NCBI GenBank assembly: GCA_014925825.1
Contig: JACGCK010000005.1
Location: 620,001-684,000, forward strand
Direction: 5' to 3'
DNA from: Pholiota molesta
Lineage: Eukaryota; Basidiomycota; Agaricomycetes; Agaricales; Strophariaceae
DNA length: 64,000 bases
Both the position numbers and the translations under genes were made by a program. Below, in pieces: positions 47,548 through 61,030 of the stretch (its first letter is position 1; the number at the start of each line of letters is the position of its first letter). The notes below the pieces were generated by a model. That model saw only the letters and a program-made list of their open reading frames with translations, had not been told where the DNA came from and made no database searches.

Positions 47548-50500
47548 CTAATTTCTGCTCCAAGCTGTGATAGTTGAAGCAAAGCCATTGGTATTGGCGC
47601 TTTGATTTATAATCCCCTGCTGAGCAATGCTAAGTTGCGAGGTAGACGCGACCGTCGAAATGCTGTATATCGTTACAGACGAAGTAGTATCAATGTTAAC
47701 GATCTGTGGCTGACACGAATTGGTGTTCAAGCAGGTTTGACCGAAGTTCTAAAGATCGAGAAATTAGGCTTTACTGACAAATAAACAGGAAAAGTTTACC
47801 TGGAAGAAACTATAGAAGCCGGCACCTATTAAGAGAGTCAGATACACATCATATTCAAACATAAGATTCTGTTCTTACCAAAGACAATAATATCTGTTGA
47901 GGACTGAATCTGGAGAGCCCAGGCAGCAGGCATAGAGGAACTAAAAGTGGGGTCCCCAATGGCAGTATTGGTGGTGAATGGATTGGGAGGCAGAGGACTT
48001 GGTTGGAAATAAGGCTAAATGATTTCTCTTTAGAATGGAAATAACCCGCAAAACGGATAGACAAACCGTTTCTGTCTGCATAAATCCTAGATAGTGATTT
48101 TTGGCGTTGAAAAGGTTGTATTGATATAAGACGTGATGCTCCGCTGAGAAAGTAAGCTTAAATCGATTGGCAGAGTCTTGAGTTAGAAATAGATCATACA
48201 TGCTGCAATGACATTCATGGGATGAGCGGTATACGTGAATAAGTGCAAATACTTTGCTCACCAGTTCCAATCATCCATACAGGTCCTGCAGACTCCGAAA
48301 GAATCCCGCGGCCAGAATATATCTGAACTTGGGTGCCGCCATCTCCGTCGAGATCATGATCAGCAAGCCATACCCAGGTGCCCTATTAAATAGACACAAC
48401 CGAAAGGGTCAACCAAAATGTAGCCAGTGTGATAGTACAGGTAGGTACGTACTTCGAGATATGCGGTTGAACTTGTCGTGAGGTGAAGTGCAAGATAAGC
48501 GGCGAAGCAGTTTGTGCCTTGACTACCTTTAGGACATTGTGATGGCCCCAAGTTCGTACCGGCGGCTGTAAATGGAATTAGTGGCGCATGTCCATATTAG
48601 GATATTATGTCTCCTCACCACCTCCGAGTCTATAAAAGGGAAAAATGAAAAGAAAAAATCAGTACCTATAGTCCGGATGGTTCTTGTTAAACTTATACCT
48701 GATGTGAGAATCCCACATGCCAGTCGCTCCTATCTGCCCGGACGGTTGTTGGACGTTCCATTCCACGACGATAGCACCAGGTGCTTATCATTCCATAACA
48801 TTCAGTTAGCTTCTCGAAAGGTGTGAAAGAAGTGACAAGACGTACTCGGCCCAATGGTCGAGAAGATGATGTCAGTAATTTCCATAATACCCTGAGAGCC
48901 AGATGCTCCCACTCTGACGACTGGATTGGGACTGTTTGCATTCTGGAAGGCGGCTCCTTTTCCAGCTATTACGGACCAGGCCTCGCCAACGATCTGGGAT
49001 CCGGCAGGAATGGTGATTGTCGATGTAACAATGTAAGTCCCGGCATCGAAAAAGATAATTTTGCATCAGCGAACTAATTTTAAGGTCGTCAGTCCCACGA
49101 ATAACTCTTTTGCGCACGTGAGCTATCCTTACCTTGTTGAAAACGGTTGTAATCGCGGCTGTATCATCCGTCTTCCCGTCACCTTTCGCACCATTATCTT
49201 TCACGCTGACAAATTGGCTTGTGGAGTAGGCAGCATACTGCGGATGCGTGCGCCCAAATATTTTTCCGGAGGAATCCAACAGCGAAGACGGTTTATTGGC
49301 GGCTACAATTGACCCTTGGGTGAAGGTTCCTGTGCCGCTGGTCCCATGGAAAACATTTCCTTGCGCCCAAGAACCAATGGTAGTGGTTCCGGTTGTCCCA
49401 CCGAGTACTGTCTGACCGGTTGATTGGACACCAACGGCGACAGGAACGTTGGTCAGCTTTGCGTTGTTTATGACGAGGGATCCATCGAGTTTGCCATTAC
49501 TGGGTACAGACGTCCGAATGAAGATCGGGGTGTTATTGATAGTGGCGTCAATGATTGCCAGAGAACTGGAAGTCTAAAGGCTCGCTTCAACCTTCTGCCA
49601 CGAGAATGGCACTCATGAGTATGAGGGAATTCGCTTACCTGTGATCCAGTGCTCTGTCCTCCTGTCGATACATCGAAACCAACCTAAGAAGAGGAAGATC
49701 AGGTTTGACCAGATTAGTAGCTCTAAGATAAGTATTTCACCTGACAATTATTGATTGTGACTCCTTGGTATGTCCAACCTGGAAGTATATATACATTAGA
49801 GACTCGTTCGGCTTCAGCATCGGTAGAATCGCACCCCAGTTCCAAACACTAAATATACCAGACTGTGCGTTGTTGACGGTTACGTTCCGAACAGTGAACC
49901 TATGCCAAATGTCAGAATGAGGTTCGATTTTCCATCAACGACTATACATACTGTTGGTTCCCGACCCACATTCCGAATTTTCCTGGAAGCACTCAGCACA
50001 AATACAATTCAATCTGTAGTATAAGGAGTTACCTCCATTGAAGACAAGATCTCCGAGGAAACCTCCGCTAAGATGCGAGAATGATGAGGGCTAAAGTGAC
50101 AAGGAACAGTTGCGTTGTATCTTACCTTCCATTTTCCATGAAGATACCTGTCAGTCAAGTAGGTATTAGCCCTCAGATAAAGGAACTCCACCCGAGAGAA
50201 TTTAATTACCTTGATGTGCGGTGTTGGAAGCTGTGGACATTTGAACGACGATGTTCATGAGCGACGTCGACTGCGAAGCTTGCCAATGGAAGCCAGTTCC
50301 GGACGTAGTTGGAGGAATTCTAATAATAAGCCTTAACAAATCTAGAGTCTATCTGAAGCAAAGGTAGGTCGCACTGTCGCAGATCAATAACGAAATTCCT
50401 AACGGAGCGGAAGCTGCATAAAGTACTGTGAACTTCAGGGTGTTTCTGAAAACGTAGTCGAACATACAAGTTATTTTGATTTGTGTAGAATTGTGCTCCA

Positions 50501-51263
50501 CCGCCCCCTGCAATATAGGGATCGGCGTCTGGGACAAGATACCCGTCAGCGACATTGATGAGAATCTGGCAGTAACACACGAGCTTACCAATGACGGCCA
50601 TACCAGTGAAGCCTGCAGTGGCTAGTAATGTCGGAGGATGCCTCGCATCTCCAATGAGCTGGGAGTAATAGAATGCGACGATTGGTGCAGAGACAACGTA
50701 AGTTCTATACAGAGTTAGATATGAATTACTCCATATTCAACGTTTGAATGACTACCCTTGAGGGAAAAATATGACAGCAGGAGTCAACCTATATAATGTT
50801 CGAGTCAGCACTAACTTAAGTAAATGCTTCAAATTACATACGTCGACGAAGGACAAGATCCACCCCCACAGCGGTTTCCAGCAGTGATAGCGGCGCTGAT
50901 AATCACGGTATGAGCTCAACGTTGCCCAAGAATATTAAACATTAAAGTTGTCTACTTGATAGCTGCGGTGTCATCGGTGACTCCATCGCCTTTCGCTCCA
51001 AAATCCTGCAAGGAAACCATTGGTTTTCAAACAGGATACAAAAGCTGTGCCCATACAACTTTAACATTTCGAAAAACCTGGTAACTGCTCGGGTTTGCGT
51101 TGAATGCTGAGAGCCCTTGGTGCTTGATGTTTTGCATCCAGAAAGGATCAGATGCGGCCGCTGTCCCAGCACCCAATGGCGCAGAACATGATGTCCCAAG
51201 ACCCAGAACAGACGTGAACAAGACGCTGAACAGAAAACTGGAATATATCCAGCTGAGAATCAT
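47548..51263 (-). CDS. Secreted exo-beta-1,3-glucanase, GH55 family
   Basis: Cuts beta-1,3-glucan (laminarin, fungal cell wall) from the end. The signal peptide is clear: MILSWIYSSFLFSVLFTSV, then LGLGTSC. The mature protein has the two parallel beta-helix domains typical of GH55. The first begins DFGAKGDGVTDDTAAI and FFPQGTYVVSAPI; the second repeats the motif as VKDNGAKGDGKTDDTAAI and FFDAGTYIVTSTI. Further landmarks are GGFLGDLVFNGGKFGMWVGN, TINNCQVGFDVS, EITDIIF and WVWLADHDLDGDGGTQV. The tail is QTCLNTNSCQPQIV, then a Ser/Thr-rich run ending ITAWSRN. At least fifteen short introns separate small exons. I did not trace every joint, so internal boundaries are approximate, but start, domains and stop (47548) are clear. 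Confidence 0.9.
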
Positions 51264-51946
51264 TCTGGCGCAGGGGAGCTGGTTTAAACTTTAGGACCAG
51301 TGCAGCTCAGTTCTGAAGCTTCTTCAAACTTATATTGCATGCCTCCGGAGAGACTGAGTGGTAGTGTCTATCAATAACCTTCATTCCGCATGGCATGGCG
51401 TGCAGCGATGCGGAAAATCGGAAAAATGCAATCGCTTCTCGAGGTCAAGTTCGGGAAAATCTGTGCATAGTGGGCGGAAAGTGTGGCAAAACGCAAAGAG
51501 ACACACGAGGTTTGGCGTTGAATACTAGACCAATTGTATCGTCAGGTGGCAGCGAACAAGAACTTGAACAGCGTTCCTTCGACTCCAGAGTCAGCTGGCG
51601 ATCATGCTGTGAATTCCGGGAGGAAGAGTGTGGACCAGTCAGTCGAAGATGAGCTATAGTTGGTTGCTCGAGATAACATGAGCCTCAAAGGTATTTTGAC
51701 AGCATTGTAGTGTGGTCGCACTATTAGAGCTTGATTAGAAGTCAGCATTTCGACAATTGAGAAGAGGATCCGGCTGCAATAAGTGCAGCCATGAACGTGG
51801 CCAATATTTATTTTGTCATGCGTCACGAGGTCACGCCGCCCCCGAAACATGACATCAGTCAGACGATGAACAGTCGCCCCTCCTGAGGTTTTATTTAGTT
51901 TACAACGCATCTAAGACCTGAACGTTGAACTTCCAAGCATCACAAT
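51264..51946. other. Divergent promoter region, no gene seen
   Basis: About 680 bases between the GH55 start (minus) and the small charged-protein gene (plus). Open frames here lack support. A short CT/GA-rich patch occurs, but no motif that I can name with confidence. Confidence 0.5.
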
Positions 51947-52312
51947 ATGTCGGGCACAACAGCACAAGTTTGTCCTCTGCTCGGGATTCTCGACTTGCTT
52001 TCATTTCATCTCATTTACAGGACCCAAACTGGAAGTATAAAGAGCAAGCAGAGGAAATCCGCTATACTCATCAGAAGGTTAGAAGTCGTTCAACTGAATG
52101 TCGATGATTAACGTCTTCGTCATGTACAGGAACAAGAACAACTTGAAGCCATCCGTCAGAGCTTGGCAGAGTCTAAGAAGGACGGCGATAACACAACCTC
52201 GGATCAACAGGAGTCCCAGGACAAGCATCCCATGGACCGAGATTTTGAGGGAGGCTTTGGGGGTCAAGAAGACCTTGAAGATCGATATGCCACAACTAGC
52301 GGTGAACATTGA
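51947..52312 (+). CDS. Small highly charged protein, 86 residues, three exons, function unknown
   Basis: Exons 51947-51967, 52021-52077 and 52130-52312 join through two introns (GTTTGT to TTTACAG, and GTTAGA to TGTACAG). The protein starts MSGTTAQDPNWKYKEQ, runs as a Glu/Gln/Lys-rich likely helix (EQEQLEAIRQSLAES), and ends in a Gly/Asp-rich acidic tail (FEGGFGGQEDLEDRY, then ATTSGEH). There is no signal peptide, membrane span or Cys. The pattern fits a soluble, partly disordered, coiled-coil-prone protein. No family is recognised. It lies between two beta-glucanase genes, divergent from GH55 and convergent with GH5, but nothing in its sequence links it to them. Confidence 0.65.
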
Positions 52313-52648
52313 CCAGACAGATTATGATATGGTGCTCGTTAATGCGAGAGGAAGCAGTCGAGTGTTGAATATCACGACTAGCTGCAAGTACATTGATACC
52401 GTACCAACGTCACTACATAATTAATGACCGACGATATATCCAACTTTACGGTAGTAAGAGGGCTGCAGGACGCAAGCTCCGATGAGTGCGAGTTATATAC
52501 TGATTACGATTAAATGAAATGAATGTGCATCTTGCTGAGATAGTCCGAAGAAAAGTCCATGAAATGTGTATGCGAAAAAGTGGCCATCGCAAATCTAGGT
52601 ATGCAGAGCAACCTAAAATTTCCTCTTGGCCATTAGGAAAGCTATAGG
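52313..52648. other. Short spacer between convergent genes
   Basis: About 340 bases holding the 3' ends of the small charged-protein gene and the GH5 gene. No coding signal. Confidence 0.5.
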
Positions 52649-55453
52649 TCATGATGATGGGGTGGGGGTAATGATTGATCTTCGCGCGGGCGCGGCGCAT
52701 GTGGGGGGAACAGCTGAACTAGGATCGACCCAGGGATCGGGATAGGTACAGCCTTGGATGGGTACATTCATTAGTGCTGTGTCACCAGAATTAGTCCATC
52801 CACTTCCTGCATTGATAGCTGATCCACTGGTGCTGGTAAATGTTGGGACAGGTAGGGTGACCAGGGTTCCGGTAGGTGTATATGAAGGTAAAGAAGAGAC
52901 GGGACCGCCAGTACTAAGACTCGCAGGGGGCCATGCCAAGTTAGCCACGGCAGATGCAGGAATATTGCCAGCACCAGCACCACCAGTTTGTGCGGGAGTA
53001 AGTGGAGGTGTCCAAGGATTGGTGTTCCCACAGGTGCCGATGGCTGCACGAGGATCGGTAGGCATCCAGCCATTCTCCAGGCCAAGTTGATACGACCAAG
53101 CGGGGGATTCGACCGTACCAGTGACGCTGGAATTTCCAATCTTCCAAGTCCAAAAGAAGTAATCCTGAATGAAGGTTAGCAAACAAATCTGGGGACCGCA
53201 ATAAAACATTAAAAGCACCTGGAGAGCATCCATGCTAGCGAGAGCAAATTGCATGATTGCTGCCTTGGTGTCAGGAGTGTAATTCTGCCAGTCTGTCCAC
53301 GGTGTACAGCTTCCCTGCGATGGCCAGGTTCCTGCTGTATATGTTCCTTCATATCGCGTCCCAAGGTTTACTCCATTGAGCCATAAGCCACAGTCGGTAA
53401 CAGCATTACTAAATTCGCCAGCATTTGTTAAGCCAAAGGAAGCCGACGAGGCGTTGACAAGGCCACCCCAAGAGGAACAGGGGGTTGTAGCGTACGAAGA
53501 CATGGGAGCTGGGGATTGGCCACCGAAGCAGAGATAAGGATGTGTATCGATGGTCATGCGGTCGGCATTAGGAAAATAGCTGTTCCAGGATGACCGGGGG
53601 AAGAATCCATCATGCATAGATATATATGGACCGTTACCAGCTCCAGTTCCGCCTGCAGTACGAATAATCTGATATGCTTCATAGTAGCTGCAGAAAACGA
53701 GATCAATACTCCCTTGGTATAAATATAAGACTTGGTGACGTACAATGCAGAAAGTTGCTCTTGTCCGATAGTAGATCCTTGAGGTTCATTGATGATTCCA
53801 AATATTGCGACCACATCTTTATACTGGGGCTGGGAAATAAATTCGGCGATGATGCGAATGTAGTCAAGAGATCGTTGGGCATTTGCGTAACCCATTGGAC
53901 CATTGAGCCATCCAATAGTACCAAGACGACCAGAGTGATTCCAGCCATTCTGGCTTCCGGGTACGGCATGGAAGTCAAGATTTATACGTAATCCATACTT
54001 GCGAGCCCATTTAATGGCTTTCAGGAAATATCTAAATCAATGTTTCAATAAAAAAAATTGGAGCAAATCAGATAAAAACATAACGTACGTCCAGGAGACC
54101 CGGGGTAAGAAGGGTTCATTATCCCGTACTTCAATGGCCCAATATCCGAGTGGGATGCGAATAAAATTGAGACCGGCTGCAGCTACCTGAGCGAAGTCTT
54201 GCTCCGTCTGTTATAAAGGTAAGAAAGTGACGAATCAGTGGATATGAGGAAGACTAACGATGAAAGTTTTATAATGTGTCTCCAGCTGGCCAATGCCTCC
54301 ACCAGCAGTATCAGCCGCCATAGCCAGGCTCAGAGTCCATTCGTCGACCGCCGGTGTAGTGTTGTTCAAATACTTCTCGTACAATGCAGGCGAACTGTTA
54401 AAAGAGTTAATATAGATTTTGAAAAACTATCTCGAAGTGAAACGGACATGAACTAGGAAAGGAAACAATTGAGAAGTCGGTATGACATTCGAGCTCCAAA
54501 TTACTCACAGGTTCTGTATTCAACCATCCTCCAAAGTTAACGCTGAAAAGGTCCACCCGTGAGTGATGAAAAAACACAAGAGTCGGATGGGAGGAAACGT
54601 ACCCTCTAATCTTGTCAACGCCATACTGGAATGTTTCATTGAGAGCAGGAGTCCAGGATTGAGCCTTAGCACCATTGTTAAAGGGATCGTTCTCATCCCA
54701 GTACCAGTAACCACCAAAAGGATTTTTGTAGGTGAACGTGGTCCCATCTTCCATGGTAATCAACGTGCCGTCTCCTCCAGTGACCGCAACTGCGGATGCG
54801 GAGGGCTTTGAAGGAGAAGCAGAACCAGTTTTTGATGAATCGTTGGATGAAGATGAATCATTCTGATTATTTTTGTTACTTGATGAGGGTTTCAATACGA
54901 AGAAATAGACAGGAATGATGACAGCAGCAATAAGCAGACATATGCAAGCTATGACGGCACAGATCATAAGCTTCCGTCGAGATTTCGCTCTTGGTGGTGC
55001 ATAGGCGGCTCGTTTTTCTTCCATGGTACGATTGCCTCGCGAGGGCATGGCGTTCATGGGGACGCCGCCCTGTTCTCCTGTGTAGTAGCTGTCGCGTGGA
55101 TCATCGCGATAGCTCCCATCGAAACGGCCTGCTCCCGACGGTTCATTTAAGGCGTAGACGGACGAGTTATATTCAGATGCAGGAGATGTATGTTGTGACG
55201 ATGCGATGGAGTCTCGGAAGGATCGTGAGCCTGGGCCATCATACAAGGCGGCACCAAGAAAGCGGGGCTGGGCGGCGCCAGGAGGAATGACGGTGTCGTC
55301 GGCTCCTAGCTCGCTTGGAACCATTTGCGGTGTATGGTAGGTGGAAAGCCGTGGATCTGAGGATGCTGGGGCATTGTAGAGAGTATCAGAGTGTGCATCA
55401 TCACTCGTCAAAGGTAGAGGATCGTAGGCGACGCTGTCGTTGTGGTTGGACAT
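52649..55453 (-). CDS. Membrane-anchored exo-beta-1,3-glucanase, GH5 (subfamily 9, EXG type)
   Basis: Fungal glucan 1,3-beta-glucosidase of the type II membrane class (ExgD-like), which remodels cell-wall beta-1,3-glucan. A cytoplasmic tail of about 165 residues, rich in Ser, Pro and Asp, precedes one membrane span ([20 protein letters not shown]). A Ser/Asn linker follows, then the GH5 barrel: [44 protein letters not shown], then [10 protein letters not shown] with the acid/base Glu. The substrate His-Tyr strand is [10 protein letters not shown], the nucleophile region [16 protein letters not shown], and the final Trp strand [11 protein letters not shown]. The C-terminus is a long Pro/Thr/Ser-rich extension ending IITPTPSS. 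Start ATG 55453 and stop 52649 are clear, and introns are short GT-AG. Confidence 0.93.
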
Positions 55454-56093
55454 GGCGCGTGCTCCGCAGCGGACAAAAGTCAGTCCGGGGTGGCAGTGTT
55501 AGTGGGGGAGCACACAAACCCAAGTGTAGCAGGAGGCTGATGGTCGGGGGAAGAGAATGTGATGTTGTGCGCTCACTGGGGCGCGGGGAGGAAGGAAAGG
55601 GGTTAGTAGAGGCTGGGAAGGAGGACTATGAGCAGCCCTTGCTTTTTTATCAACGCAAGGGCTCCCCATGCCGAGCTCGACCTGTCACAGAATGTCACAA
55701 CCAACATCAATAAAAACACCGCCCGCTGCCCATTATCCCATTCTCTGTCCCAGTTCCCGATTCCCGTACAATCACAACCTTTGTTTCTCACTTTTCCTCG
55801 GTTGCAGACCTCTTCACCGTTCCAGCCAGCCCTCTATTTGGTTCGAACGCAACATAGCCAAGGCTCTTCCAAGTTCCAAGGCCAATTTCGGCCTAGAACG
55901 TTAGCACAAAATAAGCGACCTTGGCATGTATCCGGACCATCACCAGCGGCTGCCAGCAGCTACGTCAAACTTTAAATCTATCAAACCTATGTATAGGCTT
56001 AACAACCGTCATAAGTATTTCTACATATGCTTATACTTAGCGGTTCAAAAAAAGATACAAAAGTAACTGATGTACCAATCTAAGCTATTACGA
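55454..56093. other. GH5 promoter / VID21 3' spacer
   Basis: Both flanking genes are on the minus strand. A G/C-rich 5' leader lies next to the GH5 start, and the rest is AT-richer. Plus-strand frames in 55480-55980 are Ser/Pro-rich and read antisense to the leader; I do not accept them as genes. Confidence 0.5.
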
Positions 56094-59000
56094 CTATTGC
56101 GGTTGGTGCTGCTGCTGTTGCTGTTGCTGAGCCTGCTGCTGTTGTTGCTGCTGAGCCTGCTGTTGCTGCTGCTGCTGCTGCTGTTGAGCATTCTATTGTA
56201 TCGACATCAGGATTACAGAAGCAGGGGTCAAAAGAACCACTTACCATGATTTGAGCGTGGAACATCTCGAGCTGTTCTTGAGTGAGATTGGGCAAGGAGT
56301 AGAAAGGATTCGAGCCCGGAGGATGAACCGATGGATTTCCAGAAACACCGACTTGGGAAAGTAACGCCTGTGGCTAAAATTACCTCGAATGAAAGTGGAC
56401 CATCAGGACAAGAATAGATAATAGAGGCGAGAACAAGAGATAGAACAATCAGGATGCCGAACACATGCGCGAAATAACATGAAGAGACTGACCAAATTAG
56501 CCTGCGCGCCTGCTTGCAGCTGCGCCGGCACCTGCATGGCTCTGGCATGCTGGAGAAGGGCCTGCTGCTGGCTGACCGTGCGAGCAGTAGGAACAGCTGA
56601 CAGCCTTGTGGATCGATTTGGCAAAACTGCAGGGGGCACGTTTCCGTTAGCGCGTTGCAGTGCTGCATGTTGCAGCTGTGCGAGTTGCGCGAGTTGTTGG
56701 GGTTGGGTTTGGGTCACTGGCTGACCTGGTGACAGTGGTAGGGCGGAAGGTGTCTGCACAGATTGGGGCTGCTGTTGTTGTTGTGGCGCTTGCGCTTGCT
56801 GAGGCTGCTGCTGGCTCTGTTGCTGCTGTTGTTGTTGCTGCTGCTGACTCTGTTGTTGTTGTTGCTGCTGCTGCTGCTGAGCCTGCTGTTGTTGAGCCTG
56901 CTGTTGTTGTTGAACTAGAGCTTGAACCTGGGGCTGAAATCATATTTCAGAAGCGTAAAGTAGCCAGTACGTTCAAAACTTACCGGCAACCCTCCAGTGC
57001 GCTGAGCTTGTGCGGCTTGCTCCCTCAGCAGGCGCAGCTCGTCTTGCCGTTTATGAGCCAGCGCGAGGTCTTGGGAGTCGCGCAAGTCTTTTTCCGCCTT
57101 CATCCGACTCAGTTCCTGAGGGCTAAGCTTCGGCAGCTTGTTGAATTGGTTGTGGGTCTCGTGAACGCCAGGAGGCTTGCGTTGATTTGCTTGGAATGCT
57201 TTTAGTGAAAGCGCCAATAAGCTAACATTTAGAACACTCACTTATCATTTTCTGAATATTATCGCTTCGTTTTTTGGCCGCTTTCTTCACAGACTCTTGG
57301 AGCAATGCATGTTTCCTTCGTTTTCTGCTTTCAGTGGTCATAGGGCCTTGAGTACTTTGGGCGGAAACGCTATTACTCGCTAATCGTTTGACGCCTCTTG
57401 TCGTCATCTGAGTAGAGCTCAACGATGTCGAAGCGTCGTCTGTTGAAGCGTGAGCGGCTTCAAGGGCTAGCTGCTTGCGATCTGAGCCCCCAAATTTATC
57501 CTTCCAACGATCATATAAGTCGGTAGGACTTCGGCGGTCAATGACCGTGGTCAGACGCGAGGAGTTAAAACATTCAGCTATAAGAGGCCAGTTGGTTGAG
57601 TATTTATCCACCAGAGATTTGATTAGAGCATCATCAGCTTGACTCCATAGGGTCTCTGCCAACTTTTGCTTGCGCCCATCTCGATCCTTGAACGCAGACA
57701 ACGCAAAGTTCGTTGGTGGTTTGCCATCAAATAATTCTAGGGAAACGGTCAGAAAATAAGCATCCGACATTTGCGAGATGACCCACCGCTTGTGTTTTCC
57801 TCTGTAAATTTGATAGTAGTTTCTAGATCAGGAACTATAGAAACTTGATCTATAGGTAACCATTTTCCATCCTTGAACCGTTTAGATGGTTGAAGAGGGC
57901 CTATAAGTGTGGGCTTGGAATACATAAAACGGCCAGTAGGGTATAGCTTGGTATATGTCGTGTCCTCGATTCGTTTATTTGGGTCGTCTCTGTCCGACTT
58001 TTTCTCGGCTTTCTTCTTGCCATCCGTAAGAGGTGGGGCGACGTCAAGCATGCCAAGCGGCTGTAGGTCAGGGAACAGCTTGCTGAGGTCTGATATAAGA
58101 GAATCAGGTTCGGCCTTGCCTTCCTGGACGGTGGATGGATCGTCAGAAATGCTTTTGATGTCCATAAATAGCTGGTCGTCAGTAGAATATACAATTCGTT
58201 CCCGTAGTGGAGCAAGCTCAGACTGAGTAGGTTTTGTTGAGACCATTGGGGGATCAGCATCACCGTTGGTGGATTGAGAACTAGATTTAGAGCCACCCAA
58301 AATAGGATCACTTGAAGTAGTCTTCAATCCCTTGAAGCCATCGATGACCTGTGTATGATTGCTTTCCGCACCGTTTGTATCCATAGCATCAGAAGTTTCT
58401 GGGATCTGGCGCAAGAGGTTAATAGCAGATTGATCATCCACTTCTTCATCCTTCGGATGAACCTCATCAACATCGTTCAGAGCGTCCTCAATCAAGGAGG
58501 CAGGTTCAAGAGCATTAATGACACTTTGCTGATCCTTCTCTTGCTCGTCCTCATCTTCGTCATCAGAACCATAATTGACACCAAGTAATGTTGATTTGAT
58601 ATGGGTTGCGTCCGCTTGTTCGGTCTGGATAGGTTGCTCATCGTGAATTGGAACGACATCAACTTGCATAGCATCGTCTGAGGGGAGCTTCGAATCGTCG
58701 TTTATGAACTGAGATGGCTTCCACTTCACACATATGCCTGCACGCTGACGTTCTTCAGGTGTTTTGGCAAAATGCCACTCCAGAACAGCAGTCGACAAGT
58801 TATAAGCCAGAGCCAGCTTCCATTTCCGTTCCTCTCGAAAATCAATACGCATCCATTTCTTGTATATGAATAAGTATTCATAGCTGAGAAGTATAAGGAA
58901 CAAGACTCACCATTTCGTCAAGCAGGTAATCCCAATGTGTTTTGGCTAGGCCGCCTATACCACGCTGCTTTTTAGGTTGCCTGAAAGACCAACGACCACC

Positions 59001-60747
59001 ATCTTTAAGAGCGTCAATCCTGTCAATCGTACGAATCAGTCGCAATTCGTTCATGGCTACCTGAAAATATGTAAATAACAAGATTAACATTGCAAACCGT
59101 TGAAGGGCTTACCCCCCATTCACGGGTACTCAAGCACTTTGTAGCGCGAGCGACCCTCGTATGAACAGGATTCGCCGCGACAGTAGCAGCCCATCTACTC
59201 AATCCCATAGGAACCACGTCATCCTTGTAAAGCTCTTTCTTGCCATCCTTGTCCTTTTTCCGCCGTACAGGTTTCGCTTTACGTGTAAAGTCTGATGGCA
59301 AGATACTGAGAGGAGGGAGCGGAAATTTCGGATTGAAGTGTGGGCGATCTTCGGTAGCCATTGGTTTAGGTTTTGGTGGTTCGTCCTCAGATTCGAAATC
59401 AAGATTATACTGGGTTTCTTGCAAAGGTTGACTTGGGGCGCGGATAATAATTTTTTCCTGGATGCTAGGGGGGAGAGGTATATGGATGGGAATATATGGT
59501 TTTGATGGTGGGGGTGGAGGTTGATCAAGAGGAGCGGGTTCAGATGCACTGGGTTGTATGCTCTCAATGATGATGTCGTCTGAATCCAGTTCCATGGACA
59601 CGTCCTGCATTTGGTCGTCCGTGTCTTCAACAACATCGGGTTCTGGGGCGTCCTTGGGAGCCTCTACAGTCTTTTCAGCCATTGGTGAAACCCTCATATT
59701 TGATACGGCCTGTATTTCCAAGGCTTCCTGAGGCTGAGCAGCAGGCACATCGATAACCATTTCGCCATTTATGGAGATAGGCGGTTCAACAGACCCTCTA
59801 CGCGACTTCACTATCGATAAATCCTCGATTATTGCGTCGATAGGAGGCGATGGTAAACGACGTGAAGGTGTAGTCGGTGGCTCCGTAACATCGACGTCCG
59901 TTGCAACATCTGCCGACGGGGATTGCTTGGAAGATACGTGATCAAGGTCTACAGAAGGCTGGTCGTCTCGTTCTTTCTCCACAATATCCAACGTTGGACT
60001 TATTGAACGTATCTGAGGGGCGGGGGTTGGCAAGTAAAGTGGCTCTCCCTTTATAGAGATTGCTGGGGAACCAATCAAGTCGAGCTCGTCGTTATCTACA
60101 TCCGATTCATCAATAGAGCCTGCGGCAAGTGTTTGTGGTTTGGGCCTGGCAGTGCTGGCAGTAGGAATCGGGGAACCTTGGTCGTCTTCGGGTGGGTGGG
60201 AGGTACGCTTTTCGGATGTGATATCGTCTCTTGATTTGTCAATAACGAGAGGTGGTGATTGCGCAAGCTCAGCAGCGCGAGAGCGGCTGCGAGTTGTTCG
60301 CACAGAAGGATGGGGCTTCGTCAAGTCGGAAATTGTCGACGGTGACTGCACGACCGGTGAGAGAGGTTGTTCAGAAGGGGAAATAAATTCGTCCTCTTTC
60401 AAATGCGAATAGAACCAGTTTCCGGACTACAGAGAGCACAATCTTGGTATTAATGTCATAGATAGAGGAGTTAGACAGTTGGGCATACTCTTTTTCCAAA
60501 TCGAATCTTTGCAAGAATGCCTCCAATTCATCATCTTCATCTTCATTATCAGAAATGGGAGAGTTTATGTGTTGTCTAGTTCGCATCATGCGATATAATT
60601 CACATAGGAATTCATTTCGACGCGCTATTATGACGCTGGAAGGAATGTCATTTTAGTACTGAGCAGACAACTTTTGACTAGGGATGTGACATACTTCAGT
60701 TGAGCCAGGCGCTCTTGTATCAATGCATCATTAGACGTCTGGGTCAT
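56094..60747 (-). CDS. EAF1: Eaf1/Vid21, scaffold subunit of the NuA4 histone acetyltransferase
   Basis: Holds the NuA4 complex together on chromatin. The start MTQTSNDALIQERLAQLK at 60747 is followed by an acidic stretch (DNEDEDDELEAF) and about 450 low-complexity Ser/Pro/Glu residues. The HSA domain, which binds actin-related proteins, then reads ELRLIRTIDRIDALKDGGRW, HWDYLLDEM, KWMRIDFREERKWKLALAYN, and on to AVLEWHFAKTPEERQ. After another acidic linker comes a SANT/Myb domain (DALIKSLVDKYSTNWPLIAE, SPTDLYDRWKDKFG) and a basic region (ESRKRRKHALLQESVKKAAKK). The Gln-rich tail ends HQPQ at 56094. This domain order and the polyQ end are typical. The joint between LEKE and GNWFYSH near 60420-60490 is off by one base, a possible further deletion. 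Confidence 0.92.
56097..56915 (-). repeat. CAG/CAA tracts encoding polyglutamine in the EAF1 tail
   Basis: Two tracts of mixed CAG and CAA codons lie at about 56097-56190 and 56758-56915 on the gene strand, interrupted by Ala, Ser and Pro codons. Mixed codons limit slippage, but length variation between strains is likely. They lie in the family's usual Gln-rich region. Confidence 0.85.
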
Positions 60748-61030
60748 ATGCCACTGTGAATGAAGAATTAGGAAGTGTGAATGAATTGGACAATTGGGGG
60801 GGGGAGATTTGAAGCAGGCGCTGAAGTCAAAGACTTGCAAAGAACTTGCGTGACAAAGTTGGTGAAAGGAGAGAGCGATTAAGTCTATGTTTGTAACTAT
60901 TGTCACAGATCATTCACACATGTGTATTAGGTAATTAACACGTTATCTATAAGGAGTAATCCTAGGGGCTTCGATCGGACATGGTGAGTCTCCTCATCGA
61001 CCTTGGCCGTAGCCAATCTCTGCCTGTATT

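Noticed and set aside
55628..55975. 115-codon plus-strand frame upstream of GH5
   Set aside because: It lies antisense to the GH5 leader region, is low in complexity, and has no domain or intron support.
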